This document shows, piece by piece, positions 35,536 through 44,692 of a stretch of DNA of 57,394 nucleotides. The position numbers and the translations under genes were made by a program. Position 1 is the first letter of the stretch; every line of letters starts with the position of its first letter. The notes beneath the pieces are model-generated. The model saw nothing but the letters and a program-made list of their open reading frames with translations, did no database searches and was not told the origin of the DNA. This DNA is from Planctomycetaceae bacterium (lineage in GTDB: Bacteria; Planctomycetota; Planctomycetia; Planctomycetales; Planctomycetaceae), in assembly GCA_020426505.1 (NCBI GenBank), contig JAGQPX010000017.1, positions 110,060-167,453 on the forward strand, read 5' to 3'.

Positions 35536-36378
35536 ATGTTCAAGAAAGCCTTTATCGGATCGTTGGCGGTGGTCACTGCCAGCACATTCTTCTTTGGTCG
35601 CGATGCGTTGAGCTACCTGACGACAGGTGCCTCTTCGCTGCGAGAAGCCGTTCGGTCGGAGGTGCCGATCGAGTTTGAGATGGAGCGGGCCAAGCAAGAA
35701 GTTGCTGAGTTGGTACCCGCCATTCACAAGTCGTTGAAGATCGTCGCTGAGCAACAGGTCAGCGTCGAAAACCTGCGAACCAACATCGACCAGAAGACGG
35801 CTGCCCTCGAAGAGCAGGAAGAGGCCATCCTCGCTTTGAACGAAGACCTCAAGTCTGGCGACACGCAGTTCGTCTACGCTGGTCATTCCTACACGTCGAA
35901 CGAAGTGCAGCGGGACCTGACCGAGCGATTCAATCGCTTCAAGACAGCCGAAGCAACGCTCAAGGATCAGCAGACGATTCTGACCGCCAAGGAGAAGGCG
36001 CTTGAGCAGCATCGCAACACGCTGGAAGACATGCTCTCCCAGAAGAAGACTCTCGAAGTGGAGCTGGAGCGACTGATGGCCCGCATGCAGATGATCAACG
36101 CTCGCAAGCAGATCAGCAGCGTCTCCGTCGATGACAGCCAGCTCGCTCGGGCGAAGGCGCTCATCAGTGAGATCGATCAGAAGCTCGACGTCGAAGCCAA
36201 GCTGCTCGACGCGGAAGGCAACTTCCTGGGTCTGATCCCGGTTGAGACCAAGACGGAAGAGTCGGTCGACATCGCGTTCCAAGTGGACTCTTACTTCGGA
36301 TCGGGCTCGGACGCTCGTAGCGCCGAACTGGATGCAATCGACGCCAAGATCGTCAGCCTGGACGAGCAAGCCGAGTGA
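35536..36378 (+). CDS. Membrane-anchored coiled-coil protein
   Basis: A 280-residue protein starting at the ATG at 35536, behind gagg. Residues 3-22 form a hydrophobic N-terminal segment (AFIGSLAVVTASTFFFG) that should anchor it or act as a signal. Residues about 45-245 are an almost unbroken heptad-rich coiled coil, broken near 105-115 by DTQFVYAGHSYTS. The layout resembles phage-shock protein A-like and other membrane-stress coiled-coil proteins, but no family signature is clear. It heads the kinase/ECF gene set, separated from it by a terminator-like hairpin and a repeat. Confidence 0.82.
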   Translation: MFKKAFIGSLAVVTASTFFFGRDALSYLTTGASSLREAVRSEVPIEFEMERAKQEVAELVPAIHKSLKIVAEQQVSVENLRTNIDQKTAALEEQEEAILALNEDLKSGDTQFVYAGHSYTSNEVQRDLTERFNRFKTAEATLKDQQTILTAKEKALEQHRNTLEDMLSQKKTLEVELERLMARMQMINARKQISSVSVDDSQLARAKALISEIDQKLDVEAKLLDAEGNFLGLIPVETKTEESVDIAFQVDSYFGSGSDARSAELDAIDAKIVSLDEQAE

Positions 36379-36424
36379 CTGCGACTTCGATCCGACCGGT
36401 GAGGGGATCGGTCGCTCGAAATGA

Positions 36425-36464
36425 AGGGTAACGGGAACGTGGATGCGGCCCGTTGCCCTGTTTT
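36425..36464 (+). terminator. Terminator-like hairpin after the coiled-coil gene
   Basis: An 11-bp stem, agggtaacggg (36425-36435) with cccgttgccct (36449-36459), one G-U pair, 13-base loop, then gtttt. It lies 47 bases past the stop. The T-run is short, so termination may be partial. Confidence 0.6.
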
Positions 36465-36476
36465 GGTGTGAGAGAC

Positions 36477-36503
36477 TTCCCTCTCCCCTCGAGGGAGAGG
36501 GAA
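36477..36503. repeat. Short CCCTCTCCC/GGGAGAGGG hairpin element
   Basis: A perfect 11-bp inverted repeat, ttccctctccc and gggagaggg plus aa, with loop ctcga. It has no T-run. Elements of this form are often scattered between genes in GC-rich bacteria; I see a single copy in this window. Confidence 0.75.
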
Positions 36504-36560
36504 ACTCGTGATCTTTTCAACAGCTGATGCGTTATCCTGATTGTTGGGCGAGACGGTGAC

Positions 36561-37487
36561 ATGAGTGCGGTTCAGAACATCGCGAAACACGTCCTCCCGG
36601 AGCGGATCTTCCTGTCGATGCAGGACGAATCGCAGACCTGGCTGATGCGTTGTCCGTGTGGTCACGAGACGTCGGTCTGGGAGATGGGCGGCATTCGCTG
36701 GAAGGCAGATGGCAAGCCGATTCGTTGGGGGCAGTGCGGTGGCTGCGGTGACCGGTTTTTTGCTCAGGTTTATCGACGACCGACGAACAACGGATCGCAA
36801 ACGATCGTCAACGGACTTCACGAAACCATGACAGCCATGTCGACACAACAAGACATCCGCGTCGATCAGCCTGGCACGATGGTCCGCTTCTGGATCGACG
36901 GCGTCGGCTGCTGGCTGCTGAGTCCCGCAGAGCAACTGACGCTTGGCGGACCAATCGAGCCGGGGTCATCGAAGGCGACAGCCGATCTCTGCATGCTCTC
37001 GAATCTCAGCCGATTGCATGCAACCCTCACCCGAGTTGGCGAGTCCTATCAGTTGCAGACGGAACGTGGCGAGGTCAATGGCCGTTCCGTTCGCGGTGAG
37101 ACTTATCTGAAGGACGGCGACGTGATCAAGCTGGGCCAGAATGTGTACATGAAGTTTCGTCAGCCGAGTGTGCTGAGCGCTTCGGCCATGCTCGTCCCGG
37201 ATGGCAGACCGTGGCCACGGATGTTCAGCGGGAAGGAGACGCCGGGCGCCGTGGATGGCATCGTGCTGATGGATGAAGTCGCATTGCTCGGTCCGGGGTC
37301 GGATGCACACATCCCGTGTTCGGACTGGGATGAGAAAGTCATCCTGCATCGCCGCGACGGACAGTTGTGCGTGAAGTCGGCAGGCTGGGTGCAACTGGAC
37401 GGTCGCATGTTGAGCGAAGGCTCGCCGTTGGGTGACGGAATGGTCGTCTCGGGCGACGGCTGGCGGTTTCGAGCGGAGGTAATTTGA
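36561..37487 (+). CDS. Zinc-ribbon and double FHA-domain protein
   Basis: A 308-residue cytosolic protein. The N-terminus has CPC (31, 33) and CGGC (59, 62), a treble-clef or ribbon-like zinc site. Residues about 100-205 form an FHA domain: LTLGGPIEPGSSKATADLCMLSNLSRLHATLTRVGESYQL, with the S-x-x-H core, then NGRSVRGETYLKDGDVIKLGQNVYMKF. Residues about 225-308 look like a second, more diverged FHA (VALLGPGSDAHIPCSDWDEKVILHRRDGQLCVKSAGWVQLDGRML...). FHA domains read phosphothreonine. Three genes downstream there is a Ser/Thr kinase, so this is its likely reader or substrate. Its stop overlaps the next frame. Confidence 0.85.
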   Translation: MSAVQNIAKHVLPERIFLSMQDESQTWLMRCPCGHETSVWEMGGIRWKADGKPIRWGQCGGCGDRFFAQVYRRPTNNGSQTIVNGLHETMTAMSTQQDIRVDQPGTMVRFWIDGVGCWLLSPAEQLTLGGPIEPGSSKATADLCMLSNLSRLHATLTRVGESYQLQTERGEVNGRSVRGETYLKDGDVIKLGQNVYMKFRQPSVLSASAMLVPDGRPWPRMFSGKETPGAVDGIVLMDEVALLGPGSDAHIPCSDWDEKVILHRRDGQLCVKSAGWVQLDGRMLSEGSPLGDGMVVSGDGWRFRAEVI

Positions 37488-37489
37488 AG

Positions 37490-38020
37490 ATGAGTTTTGA
37501 ACGAATGAAATCGACGATCGCTGGCCTTGTCCTCTTGGCAATGTTTGTTGCGATCTTCGTCTTCACAAGTCGTGACGCGGATTCCGCAAGTGTCACAGAA
37601 GGGAAGTTTCTCGTCACCGTGGATGATGTGACATCTGGTGGAGACTACTTCGTCAAACGATTGGAGATTCTTGCAAATCAGGCGTCAGGTGTTCGCGTCA
37701 AGCATGGAGACGAAGGCACCTCGTGGGTTTCGCTTGAAGGTATGACTGGCAAAGAGGGCACCGTCCGTGCCCAGGTTGTGATCATGTGTGACATGTCTCA
37801 AACCATGGGGACTGAAAAAAGATCGGTGACACTTGTGTTGAATGTCGGTCGAGGTGTCGGAGGCACTGGGGGAGGATTGAGCCGCTATACTGTGCCCGCA
37901 GACACGAAACTGGACGAGTTGGTTACTCTGAATCTTCCTGACGGAGAGTTTGATGTTGGATCAGTTCTGACCATGGGTGAGTTTCAGGGCAAGCCGATCA
38001 CTCTGCAAGTTGAGCGGTAA
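37490..38020 (+). CDS. Small membrane-anchored protein of the FHA-kinase cluster
   Basis: A 176-residue protein from the ATG at 37490, behind ggaggt (a TTG at 37484 is also possible). Residues 10-28 are a membrane anchor or signal (IAGLVLLAMFVAIFVFTS). The rest is beta-rich with FLVTVDDVTSGGDYFVKRLEIL, VRAQVVIMCDMSQ and ITLQVER, and is likely a periplasmic sensor-size domain. No family recognised. It follows the FHA gene at once and precedes the kinase by 53 bases. Confidence 0.75.
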   Translation: MSFERMKSTIAGLVLLAMFVAIFVFTSRDADSASVTEGKFLVTVDDVTSGGDYFVKRLEILANQASGVRVKHGDEGTSWVSLEGMTGKEGTVRAQVVIMCDMSQTMGTEKRSVTLVLNVGRGVGGTGGGLSRYTVPADTKLDELVTLNLPDGEFDVGSVLTMGEFQGKPITLQVER

Positions 38021-38073
38021 TCAGGCGGACGAAATCAATGGGGATACTCGAAAGCAGGCGGGAGCCAGGAATC

Positions 38074-40311
38074 ATGAAGTTCACCTTTGCACCGGAATCG
38101 AGACCGTTAGATGGATACACCATCAAACGGGCCATCTATCGAGGTGGCTTCGGCGAGGTGTATTACGCCCTCACCGATGCGGGGCGGGAGGTGGCCCTCA
38201 AGCTGCTCCAGAACAATTCGGAGATCGAACTGCGCGGCGTGCAGCAGTGTTTGAATCTGTCGCATCCCAACCTCGTGACCATCTTCGACGTCAAGCAGGA
38301 CCGCGACGGCGATCACTGGATCATCATGGAGTACGTCGCCGGCGAGACGCTCGACATGGCCATCCATCGCCACGCGGACGGCATGCCGATGGAGGACGTT
38401 CGCAATTGGCTCAGGGGCATCGCGGACGGCGTCGGCTTTCTGCACGATCAGGGCATCGTGCATCGCGACCTCAAGCCGGGCAACGTGTTCAGCGAAGCGG
38501 GTGTCGTCAAGATTGGCGATGTCGGCTTGTCCAAATTCATCACGCCGTCACGACGCTCAGCACAAACGCAGTCGGTCGGCACCGTGTACTACATGGCCCC
38601 CGAAGTGGCGAAGGGGCGTTACGGGATGGAAGTCGATGTCTATGCACTCGGCATCATTCTCTACGAGATGATCACGGGTCGCGTGCCGTTCGAGGGAGAG
38701 TCGACGGGTGAGATCCTGATGAAGCATCTCTCCGAGAAACCCGATCTGACAAGGCTTCCCGAACGGTTGCGGCCCGTACTCGACATCGCCCTGCAGAAAG
38801 ACCCGAAACAACGGTTCTCATCGGTGCGTGAGTTGCACGAGGCATTCGAGTCAGCTGTCATTGGTACCTACACGGCTCCCGAGTTGAAGACCGCTTCTGC
38901 CCCAGTCTCCGCTCCGACTCCTGAGCAGTCGCCGGTCCAGCCGGGGCGTCAGGTTGATCCGATTCCGGGTCGACAACGGGTCAGTGACCTGGATGAGACA
39001 GTGCACTTCCCGAACGGAAGCGAGAACCAGACATCTGCATGGTGGCCATCAAAACGGGCGATGTGGATGTCGCTCGTTTTTGGTTTGATGATGGTGCTGT
39101 TGACCGGTGCGGATGACACCGAGGGAGTGGTTGTCTTCGAATTGTCTGCTGCTGTCTCCTATCTCCTGTATGTTGCCGGTCGACGATCGCTGATGGCGGG
39201 AGATGACTCACCTGTGGCTACACGGTATGTCGAATGGATGGACCGAGGTTCAACTTCGCTCAGTGAGGAACAGGGGTGGGCATGGACGATTGGTCCCATC
39301 TGTTTTCTGATCTTCGCCGTCGGAGCGGTCGCGGATGCCAGTTTTGAGGATGTCCTTGCAGTGACTGCACCAGTCGCGGTTTTGTCCTGGTTCGTCTACC
39401 ACCGTGTGAGGAAACTGGACGCTAAAGGACTCACAACGAATGCCGCGTCGACAGCCCAGCCACGTGGGAACCATCAGGTCAGTGGTGCCAACCCGAACAG
39501 CGCCGGCGAAATGAACTCTGAGCCGCGTGTGGTTCGTGTTGCACAACCCGTCAGGCATGCTCGGCGCGATCGGCCGGTGGGGCGGCACTACTATCGCAAC
39601 AAGCCGGTGACTCCTGCGTTTGCGCGGCCGGTGGCGATGCGGACGCGAATGACACAGTTCACGACGTCTGCCGCGTTGATTGTTCCAATCATCGCCATGC
39701 TGACGGGTGGTGTGTTTCTTGTGGCCCCGGACTTTTTTGCATCTGGAGTTGGGAACGGACCAGCGTGGGAAAACATAGGACTGTTCGGCGCGACAGCGGC
39801 GATTGGTGCATGGCTGTTGCTGGGACTTAGTAAATGGAACGAAGGCCGACGTGTCGACGGTAGCACACGACGGTTGCTCCAGTTTTTGGCGGGATGCGTC
39901 GTCGGATTGGCCGCATTTGCATTGAGTGACGGATTGTTGATCGGAACCGATGTCCCGGCCGACGTGTACGATGGCACGCTGTGGTCGCAGCCGAGTGACC
40001 CGATGTTCGTCTCAGTCGGTGGCCGTCCGCTGTTCGAGGAGGGCGGGCGTCCAACGATCTTGGGGTTTGTCGGATTCTTCGCGGCCTTGTTCGGGCTGCG
40101 TCGCTGGTGGTGGCACACGGATTCGTTCCGTCAGAAACGATTCCGCATCGGGTCCGTGTTGCTCACAGTCTGCATGGCGTGGCTGGTGTCCTCCATCTGG
40201 GCCTTTCCGCCCATCTGGGCGATGACCTGGGCTGCCGTGATCTCCAGCGGTGTACAACTGGCCTCCGTGTGGACGCCCCCGGAAGAACGCTTTGTGACGA
40301 GAGAGGTTTGA
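38074..40311 (+). CDS. Ser/Thr protein kinase with a multi-spanning membrane C-terminal half
   Basis: A 745-residue receptor-like kinase. The start is the ATG at 38074 with agga upstream. Residues 10-275 are a Hanks-type kinase: glycine loop RGGFGEV (23-29), Lys43 in VALKLL, HRDLKPGN with Asp132 and Asn137, Asp149 in GDVG (in place of the usual DFG), and MAPE (174-177). All catalytic residues are present, so it is probably active. Residues 280-325 are a Pro-rich linker. From about 330 to the end there are roughly ten hydrophobic segments (for example AMWMSLVFGLMMVLL, ALIVPIIAMLTGGVFLV, FLAGCVVGLAAFALSDG). No extracellular sensor domain is visible, so it may sense membrane state or partner proteins. 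A four-TM protein follows 4 bases later. Confidence 0.93.
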   Translation: MKFTFAPESRPLDGYTIKRAIYRGGFGEVYYALTDAGREVALKLLQNNSEIELRGVQQCLNLSHPNLVTIFDVKQDRDGDHWIIMEYVAGETLDMAIHRHADGMPMEDVRNWLRGIADGVGFLHDQGIVHRDLKPGNVFSEAGVVKIGDVGLSKFITPSRRSAQTQSVGTVYYMAPEVAKGRYGMEVDVYALGIILYEMITGRVPFEGESTGEILMKHLSEKPDLTRLPERLRPVLDIALQKDPKQRFSSVRELHEAFESAVIGTYTAPELKTASAPVSAPTPEQSPVQPGRQVDPIPGRQRVSDLDETVHFPNGSENQTSAWWPSKRAMWMSLVFGLMMVLLTGADDTEGVVVFELSAAVSYLLYVAGRRSLMAGDDSPVATRYVEWMDRGSTSLSEEQGWAWTIGPICFLIFAVGAVADASFEDVLAVTAPVAVLSWFVYHRVRKLDAKGLTTNAASTAQPRGNHQVSGANPNSAGEMNSEPRVVRVAQPVRHARRDRPVGRHYYRNKPVTPAFARPVAMRTRMTQFTTSAALIVPIIAMLTGGVFLVAPDFFASGVGNGPAWENIGLFGATAAIGAWLLLGLSKWNEGRRVDGSTRRLLQFLAGCVVGLAAFALSDGLLIGTDVPADVYDGTLWSQPSDPMFVSVGGRPLFEEGGRPTILGFVGFFAALFGLRRWWWHTDSFRQKRFRIGSVLLTVCMAWLVSSIWAFPPIWAMTWAAVISSGVQLASVWTPPEERFVTREV

Positions 40312-40315
40312 GACG

Positions 40316-41425
40316 ATGCGTCATCAGAAATGTGGAACCATGTGTCATCACGTGTTCAAACTGCCGCTGTACATTTTGGCCTTGCCTTTCTTCATCCTGT
40401 CGGCTGTCGGAAAAGGCGGACTGTGTGCTGTGTCTGGTGGCGGACGGCTGTGGGGTCGCAAACTCAGCGATGCTCACGGACCTGTTCCTCCGCGACCTCC
40501 TGAGCCAACACCCGTTGTGAAGGTGCCGGTGGCCGATGTGCCGGCGTCGAACGAAGCACGTCGAAGGAAGCATTCGGCGTTCGCTCCTGGTTTGGCGATC
40601 GCCCTCTTCGCAGGTGCAGCCTTCTTGGCGACGGTCATCGTCGGTGCACATCAGTCACAGGTCGTACCGGGGATCGAAACTCCCTCTGTCTCTGAATTCG
40701 AGTTGGATCGACTGATCGATCGAGTCACCGGTCCGCAGCGTCCTCAGATTCCGGTTGCTTTCGCTGCACCTCCTGAGAACGGCGAAGACCTTCCCCCGGG
40801 CGAAAACAAGCTGGGCGTAACAGAAGAGTCGACATCTGAGACGATGTCGTTCGTTCTGTTTGAGGGCACGGAACCGAAAGGGCGCGATGCGAACGCTCTC
40901 CCCGAATGGGCAGAGGAGACCGAACTGACGACATTCCCCGAGTTGTCCGGCGTGATCAAAACGAGCCCCAACGCAACACAGGCGGATGCCGAGCGGGAGG
41001 CAATGCTCACACTCCGTGTCAGTCTGGCTGAGTGGTTTGAACGCCATCAGGATTTCACGGGAGAATGGTTGCCGCCCGAAGAGATCGTGCTGGACGCAGG
41101 CGTTATTTCCGAACGAGCGATCGAGCAGACAACGCTGACGGTCGGCGAGTTTGAGGAGCCTGTGTTCACGGCTTACTGGCACATCACCGAGCCGGAAGAC
41201 TTGAAGTCTCAACTGTTCACAGCGTGGCGACCGGAAGCTCTCAAATCGCGGTTGCTGCTGCTCGGCGGAGGACTGGGCCTGCTGACTGTGCTCTTCGGAT
41301 CAATGGCGACGTACTTCCGCGTCGACGAGGCGACACAGGGCAAGTACCGCAACAAGCTGCGAGTCGGCACGGGCGCCTTGTGGGCATTACTCGCGGCTGG
41401 TTCGGCGATGATGTTCGTGGCATAA
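40316..41425 (+). CDS. Four-TM membrane protein of the kinase cluster
   Basis: A 369-residue protein. TM segments: about 12-33 (VFKLPLYILALPFFILSAVG), 86-108 (FAPGLAIALFAGAAFLATVIVG), and two near the C-terminus (LLLLGGGLGLLTVLFGSM and GALWALLAAGSAMMFV). Between TM2 and TM3 is a domain of about 190 residues, rich in Glu and Pro, probably periplasmic, including TLRVSLAEWFERHQDFTGEWLPPEEI. It has no recognised family. Position and topology suggest it partners the kinase or signals to the ECF sigma factor encoded 45 bases on. Confidence 0.8.
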   Translation: MRHQKCGTMCHHVFKLPLYILALPFFILSAVGKGGLCAVSGGGRLWGRKLSDAHGPVPPRPPEPTPVVKVPVADVPASNEARRRKHSAFAPGLAIALFAGAAFLATVIVGAHQSQVVPGIETPSVSEFELDRLIDRVTGPQRPQIPVAFAAPPENGEDLPPGENKLGVTEESTSETMSFVLFEGTEPKGRDANALPEWAEETELTTFPELSGVIKTSPNATQADAEREAMLTLRVSLAEWFERHQDFTGEWLPPEEIVLDAGVISERAIEQTTLTVGEFEEPVFTAYWHITEPEDLKSQLFTAWRPEALKSRLLLLGGGLGLLTVLFGSMATYFRVDEATQGKYRNKLRVGTGALWALLAAGSAMMFVA

Positions 41426-41470
41426 TGCTGATTCGATACACCGTCAATTCCCTTTATCTGTTGACCTGAC

Positions 41471-42112
41471 ATGCCTGCTGATGCCGCGGATAAAGCACTG
41501 GTCGCCCGCATTCGTTCGGGCGAAGCGGACGCGTGGCAGGAGTGTATCGATCGATTCGAGGGACGATTGATCGCGTTTGTCGTGAGCAGGTTGGGGAATC
41601 GTGCGTCAGCGGAGGACGTCGTGCAGGAGACGTTCGTCGGGTTTCTGACAAGTCTGCCCAACTATGACGACAACACGCCTCTTGAAAGCTTTCTGTTTGC
41701 GATCGCGGCTCACAAGCTGACCGACGTGCTGCGTCGTGAGGGCCGCCGGCCGACGTTGCCATTGATGGCGGATGAGTCGCATGCGAGTGCTCATCAGCCG
41801 CCCGCTCGTTCGCGCGTTGCCTCCAGCATGGCCCGTAGTCGTGAGCGGAAGTCGCAGGAGGAGTCGGTCGTCGCGGATTGCCTGCAGGGGTTGATCGACC
41901 AATGGCTACGCAGTGGCGAATTCGAACGGCTCAAATGCATGGAGTTGCTCTTTGTGCAGGGACGAGCCAACAAAGAGGCCGCTGCCCGATTGGGGATCAG
42001 CGAGCAGGCGGTCGCGAATCACAAGCACTTCGTCGTTTCGAAACTCAAGGACGCAGGCCGACTGGCACGCGTGAAGGACTTCGACCTGACCGCTCTGGGC
42101 ATCACCGAGTGA
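41471..42112 (+). CDS. ECF sigma-70 factor
   Basis: A 213-residue ECF sigma factor. Region 2 (about 8-85) has CIDRFEGRLIAFVVSRLGNRASAEDVVQETFVGFLTSLPNYDDNTPLESFLFAIAAHKLTDVLRRE. Region 4 (about 150-205) ends in the -35 helix-turn-helix RANKEAAARLGISEQAVANHKHFVVSKLKDAG. The linker of about 50 residues is long and Ser/Arg-rich (SSMARSRERKSQ), so it could be a phosphorylation target. No anti-sigma factor with a zinc motif lies beside it. ECF groups linked to Ser/Thr kinases are known in planctomycetes; here a kinase is two genes upstream, which supports control by phosphorylation. Confidence 0.94.
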   Translation: MPADAADKALVARIRSGEADAWQECIDRFEGRLIAFVVSRLGNRASAEDVVQETFVGFLTSLPNYDDNTPLESFLFAIAAHKLTDVLRREGRRPTLPLMADESHASAHQPPARSRVASSMARSRERKSQEESVVADCLQGLIDQWLRSGEFERLKCMELLFVQGRANKEAAARLGISEQAVANHKHFVVSKLKDAGRLARVKDFDLTALGITE

Positions 42113-42131
42113 TCGCTGATATGATCGGGCG

Positions 42132-44681
42132 ATGACGGATCGCGCCTGCCCATTGAACTTGCTTCAGTTCGCCCTGCTCATCGCCATCATCTCGATTCCG
42201 GGACGACACTCCCGAGCCGGTGAGGACCTGTCTCGTTACTACGCCGGGCTCCGGCAACGAGGTCTGTTTCGCGTCGCGGAATCCGACTGTCTGCGTCGTC
42301 TGTCGGACCCCGAGGTCACGCTGGCGGCCCGTGCCGAGCTGACAATCGAGTTATCGAAAGCCTATACGGAACATGCCCTCTCTCGCGGAGGTGACGAGCG
42401 AGACGCACTGTGGAGCCGGGCGGGAGACGTCGTTGATGAAATGTTGCAGGCGAACGTTTCGCCCTCTTTTCGCGTGATGCTGGAGGCGCAGCGGGCATTC
42501 GTCATGGCATCTCGCGGAACGCAGTTGAGATGGCAGGTTGAACTGCAACCTCTCGACCGGAAGACCACAGAGGATGCCATCCTAACTCTGCAACGAACAA
42601 TCGGAATTCTCGAACCAATACCAAACGAGTTGGATGAGCAGACGCGAAACGTGTCTGACCGTTTGGAGAAGGACATGAGTCAGGCGGAATCGTTGCCGTC
42701 ACTCCGGCAGCTGCGAGAGATGCGTCGCAGGGCTGAGTTTCGACTGGCTGTGGCAGGCGTCGATCTCGGGACTGTGTTTCCTCGCGGCCCTGATCAGGAC
42801 TCGGCACTCTCGGACGCGGAGCTGCGATTGAAGGATATCGCCAACACGCCTCGACCCGACGGCCAATCATGGCAGGCGGAGGTTCTGTTGATTCAGATTT
42901 TGCGGTTGCGTGGTGATACAGACCGGGTCGAGTCTCGTGTGGCCGCGCTCTCGGGGAAAGAGCCACCGGCTTCCATTCGCGATGCGGCAGTAGCGGAACT
43001 CGTACGGATCCAGTTAATGCGTGCCCAACCGGATGCCGCGATCGAGATACTTCAGGCACATCGTGAGAAGCACGGGTTCGAGTCGGACGAACTCCGGTGT
43101 CTCGTTGTGGAGACGTTGCTTGCTGCTCGGAGCCTTGCATTCGAGAAGCAGCAGACGGAAGCGGCGGACGACTTCCTCAAACGGGCTGAGGCTTTCGCGG
43201 CTGACATTCCGGGTGCGTGGGGAGCTCGCAGCCGGTTGCTGCTCGACATGGCACACGATGCCGACGTGTACGGACCCCAACTGGCCGGGGTTGTGCGTCA
43301 GGCGAAATGGGCGTGGAAGAACGGCGAACTCGAACAGGCGACGAAGCTCTATCGACAAGCGACAGTGGAAGCACATCGCGCGGGGCGAGTGGAGTTTGCC
43401 GTCGAGTTCGGGTTGACGCTCGCGACACTCCAGACTCAGACCGGAGACACCAAGGGAGCGATCGACACGATCGATGGATTGCTCAAGAGCTACCCCGACA
43501 GTGAACAAGCGGCCGATACGGATTTGCTGCGAGCCTATGCGAGGGGGAAGGAATTTGAGGCAAAACCGGATGACACGCATCGACAATCGTATCGAGCGGC
43601 ACTCGAACAGCACGTGGAACAATTCAGCGATTCGCCGACTTCAGCCGAAGCGACATGGATGCTCGCGCGGCTGGATGAGTACGAACGTAACTTCCCTGCT
43701 GCGATCAACGAATTGAAATCGATCCCCTTATCGAGCAAACGTGCACCGGCTGCGGCCCAGCGAGTTGCCGTGCTGTACGAACAGATGTTGGTGGATGCTC
43801 GGCAACGAGGAGACACGACCGACGAGATCAAGCAGCAGGCAATCGACGACCTGACGTCACTCGTTGATCGGTTTCAGGATATGTCGCAGCCGCTCGCTTC
43901 GGAACAGGCAGACGTCTCCGCGTCACTGGCGAAGTTGCTGTTGCAACAATCGCCACCCGACTTTGATCGCGCGGACGCGCTGCTCGAACAAGTCCTCCAG
44001 GTCAACGACGCCTCCGATGATTCGAACGGTGCTTCCATCAAGCCGACAACACTCGCGGCGGCGTCGCGATTACGCATCATCAGCCTCGCCGGACAGGGGC
44101 GACTCGACGACGCGGCTGCTTTGCTGGATGGATTGGCCGAGGAGAGTCCCGAGCGAATGCTCGAAGTATTGAACGGATTGACGTCGGCTGCCGAGCAGGT
44201 GGCCATTCAACATCGACAGACGGTCAGCCAGCTTCAACTGGACATCTCACAGCGCTTGGAGCAGCGGCGGGACAGTCTCCCCGCGGAGGCTCAGCTGCAA
44301 TTGGATGAGAGTCTGGCCCAGTCGTATGCGGCAATTGGTCAGGTGCCCAAGGCAGCATCACTCTACGAGAAACTCATCTGGCAACAGCCGAGGAATCTCT
44401 CGCTGGTGAAATCACTGGCGACGCTCTACGAGTCATGCGGATCTGACTCCTGTCTGCGGAATGCCATCGAGCAATGGAAGAAGCTCGAACAACTTCAGAA
44501 GAAGGGCACGATCGACTGGCTTGAGACCCGGTACCATCTCGCATGGTGCAGTCACAAACTGGGTGATGACGAAACGGCCCGCAAACTCATCGGCGTGACA
44601 CGAGTCCTCTATCCCGAATTAGGCACGCAACAACTCAAGTTGCGATTTGAGAAGTTGTCAACGGAGTTAAAAACTCGCTGA
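42132..44681 (+). CDS. Large exported TPR-like protein, 849 residues
   Basis: The N-terminus has a hydrophobic signal (LLQFALLIAIISIPG). The remainder is almost all helical hairpins of the TPR/HAT type, for example YYAGLRQRGLFRVAESDCLRRL, AWKNGELEQATKLYRQATVEAHRAGR, TGDTKGAIDTIDGLLKSYPDSEQAA, NFPAAINELKSIP and AAIGQVPKAASLYEKLIWQQPRNLSLVKSLATLYE. It is probably a periplasmic scaffold. It starts 19 bases after the ECF gene and so looks like part of the operon, either as sensor or as target of the signalling system. Confidence 0.88.
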   Translation: MTDRACPLNLLQFALLIAIISIPGRHSRAGEDLSRYYAGLRQRGLFRVAESDCLRRLSDPEVTLAARAELTIELSKAYTEHALSRGGDERDALWSRAGDVVDEMLQANVSPSFRVMLEAQRAFVMASRGTQLRWQVELQPLDRKTTEDAILTLQRTIGILEPIPNELDEQTRNVSDRLEKDMSQAESLPSLRQLREMRRRAEFRLAVAGVDLGTVFPRGPDQDSALSDAELRLKDIANTPRPDGQSWQAEVLLIQILRLRGDTDRVESRVAALSGKEPPASIRDAAVAELVRIQLMRAQPDAAIEILQAHREKHGFESDELRCLVVETLLAARSLAFEKQQTEAADDFLKRAEAFAADIPGAWGARSRLLLDMAHDADVYGPQLAGVVRQAKWAWKNGELEQATKLYRQATVEAHRAGRVEFAVEFGLTLATLQTQTGDTKGAIDTIDGLLKSYPDSEQAADTDLLRAYARGKEFEAKPDDTHRQSYRAALEQHVEQFSDSPTSAEATWMLARLDEYERNFPAAINELKSIPLSSKRAPAAAQRVAVLYEQMLVDARQRGDTTDEIKQQAIDDLTSLVDRFQDMSQPLASEQADVSASLAKLLLQQSPPDFDRADALLEQVLQVNDASDDSNGASIKPTTLAAASRLRIISLAGQGRLDDAAALLDGLAEESPERMLEVLNGLTSAAEQVAIQHRQTVSQLQLDISQRLEQRRDSLPAEAQLQLDESLAQSYAAIGQVPKAASLYEKLIWQQPRNLSLVKSLATLYESCGSDSCLRNAIEQWKKLEQLQKKGTIDWLETRYHLAWCSHKLGDDETARKLIGVTRVLYPELGTQQLKLRFEKLSTELKTR

Positions 44682-44692
44682 ACCATCATCCC

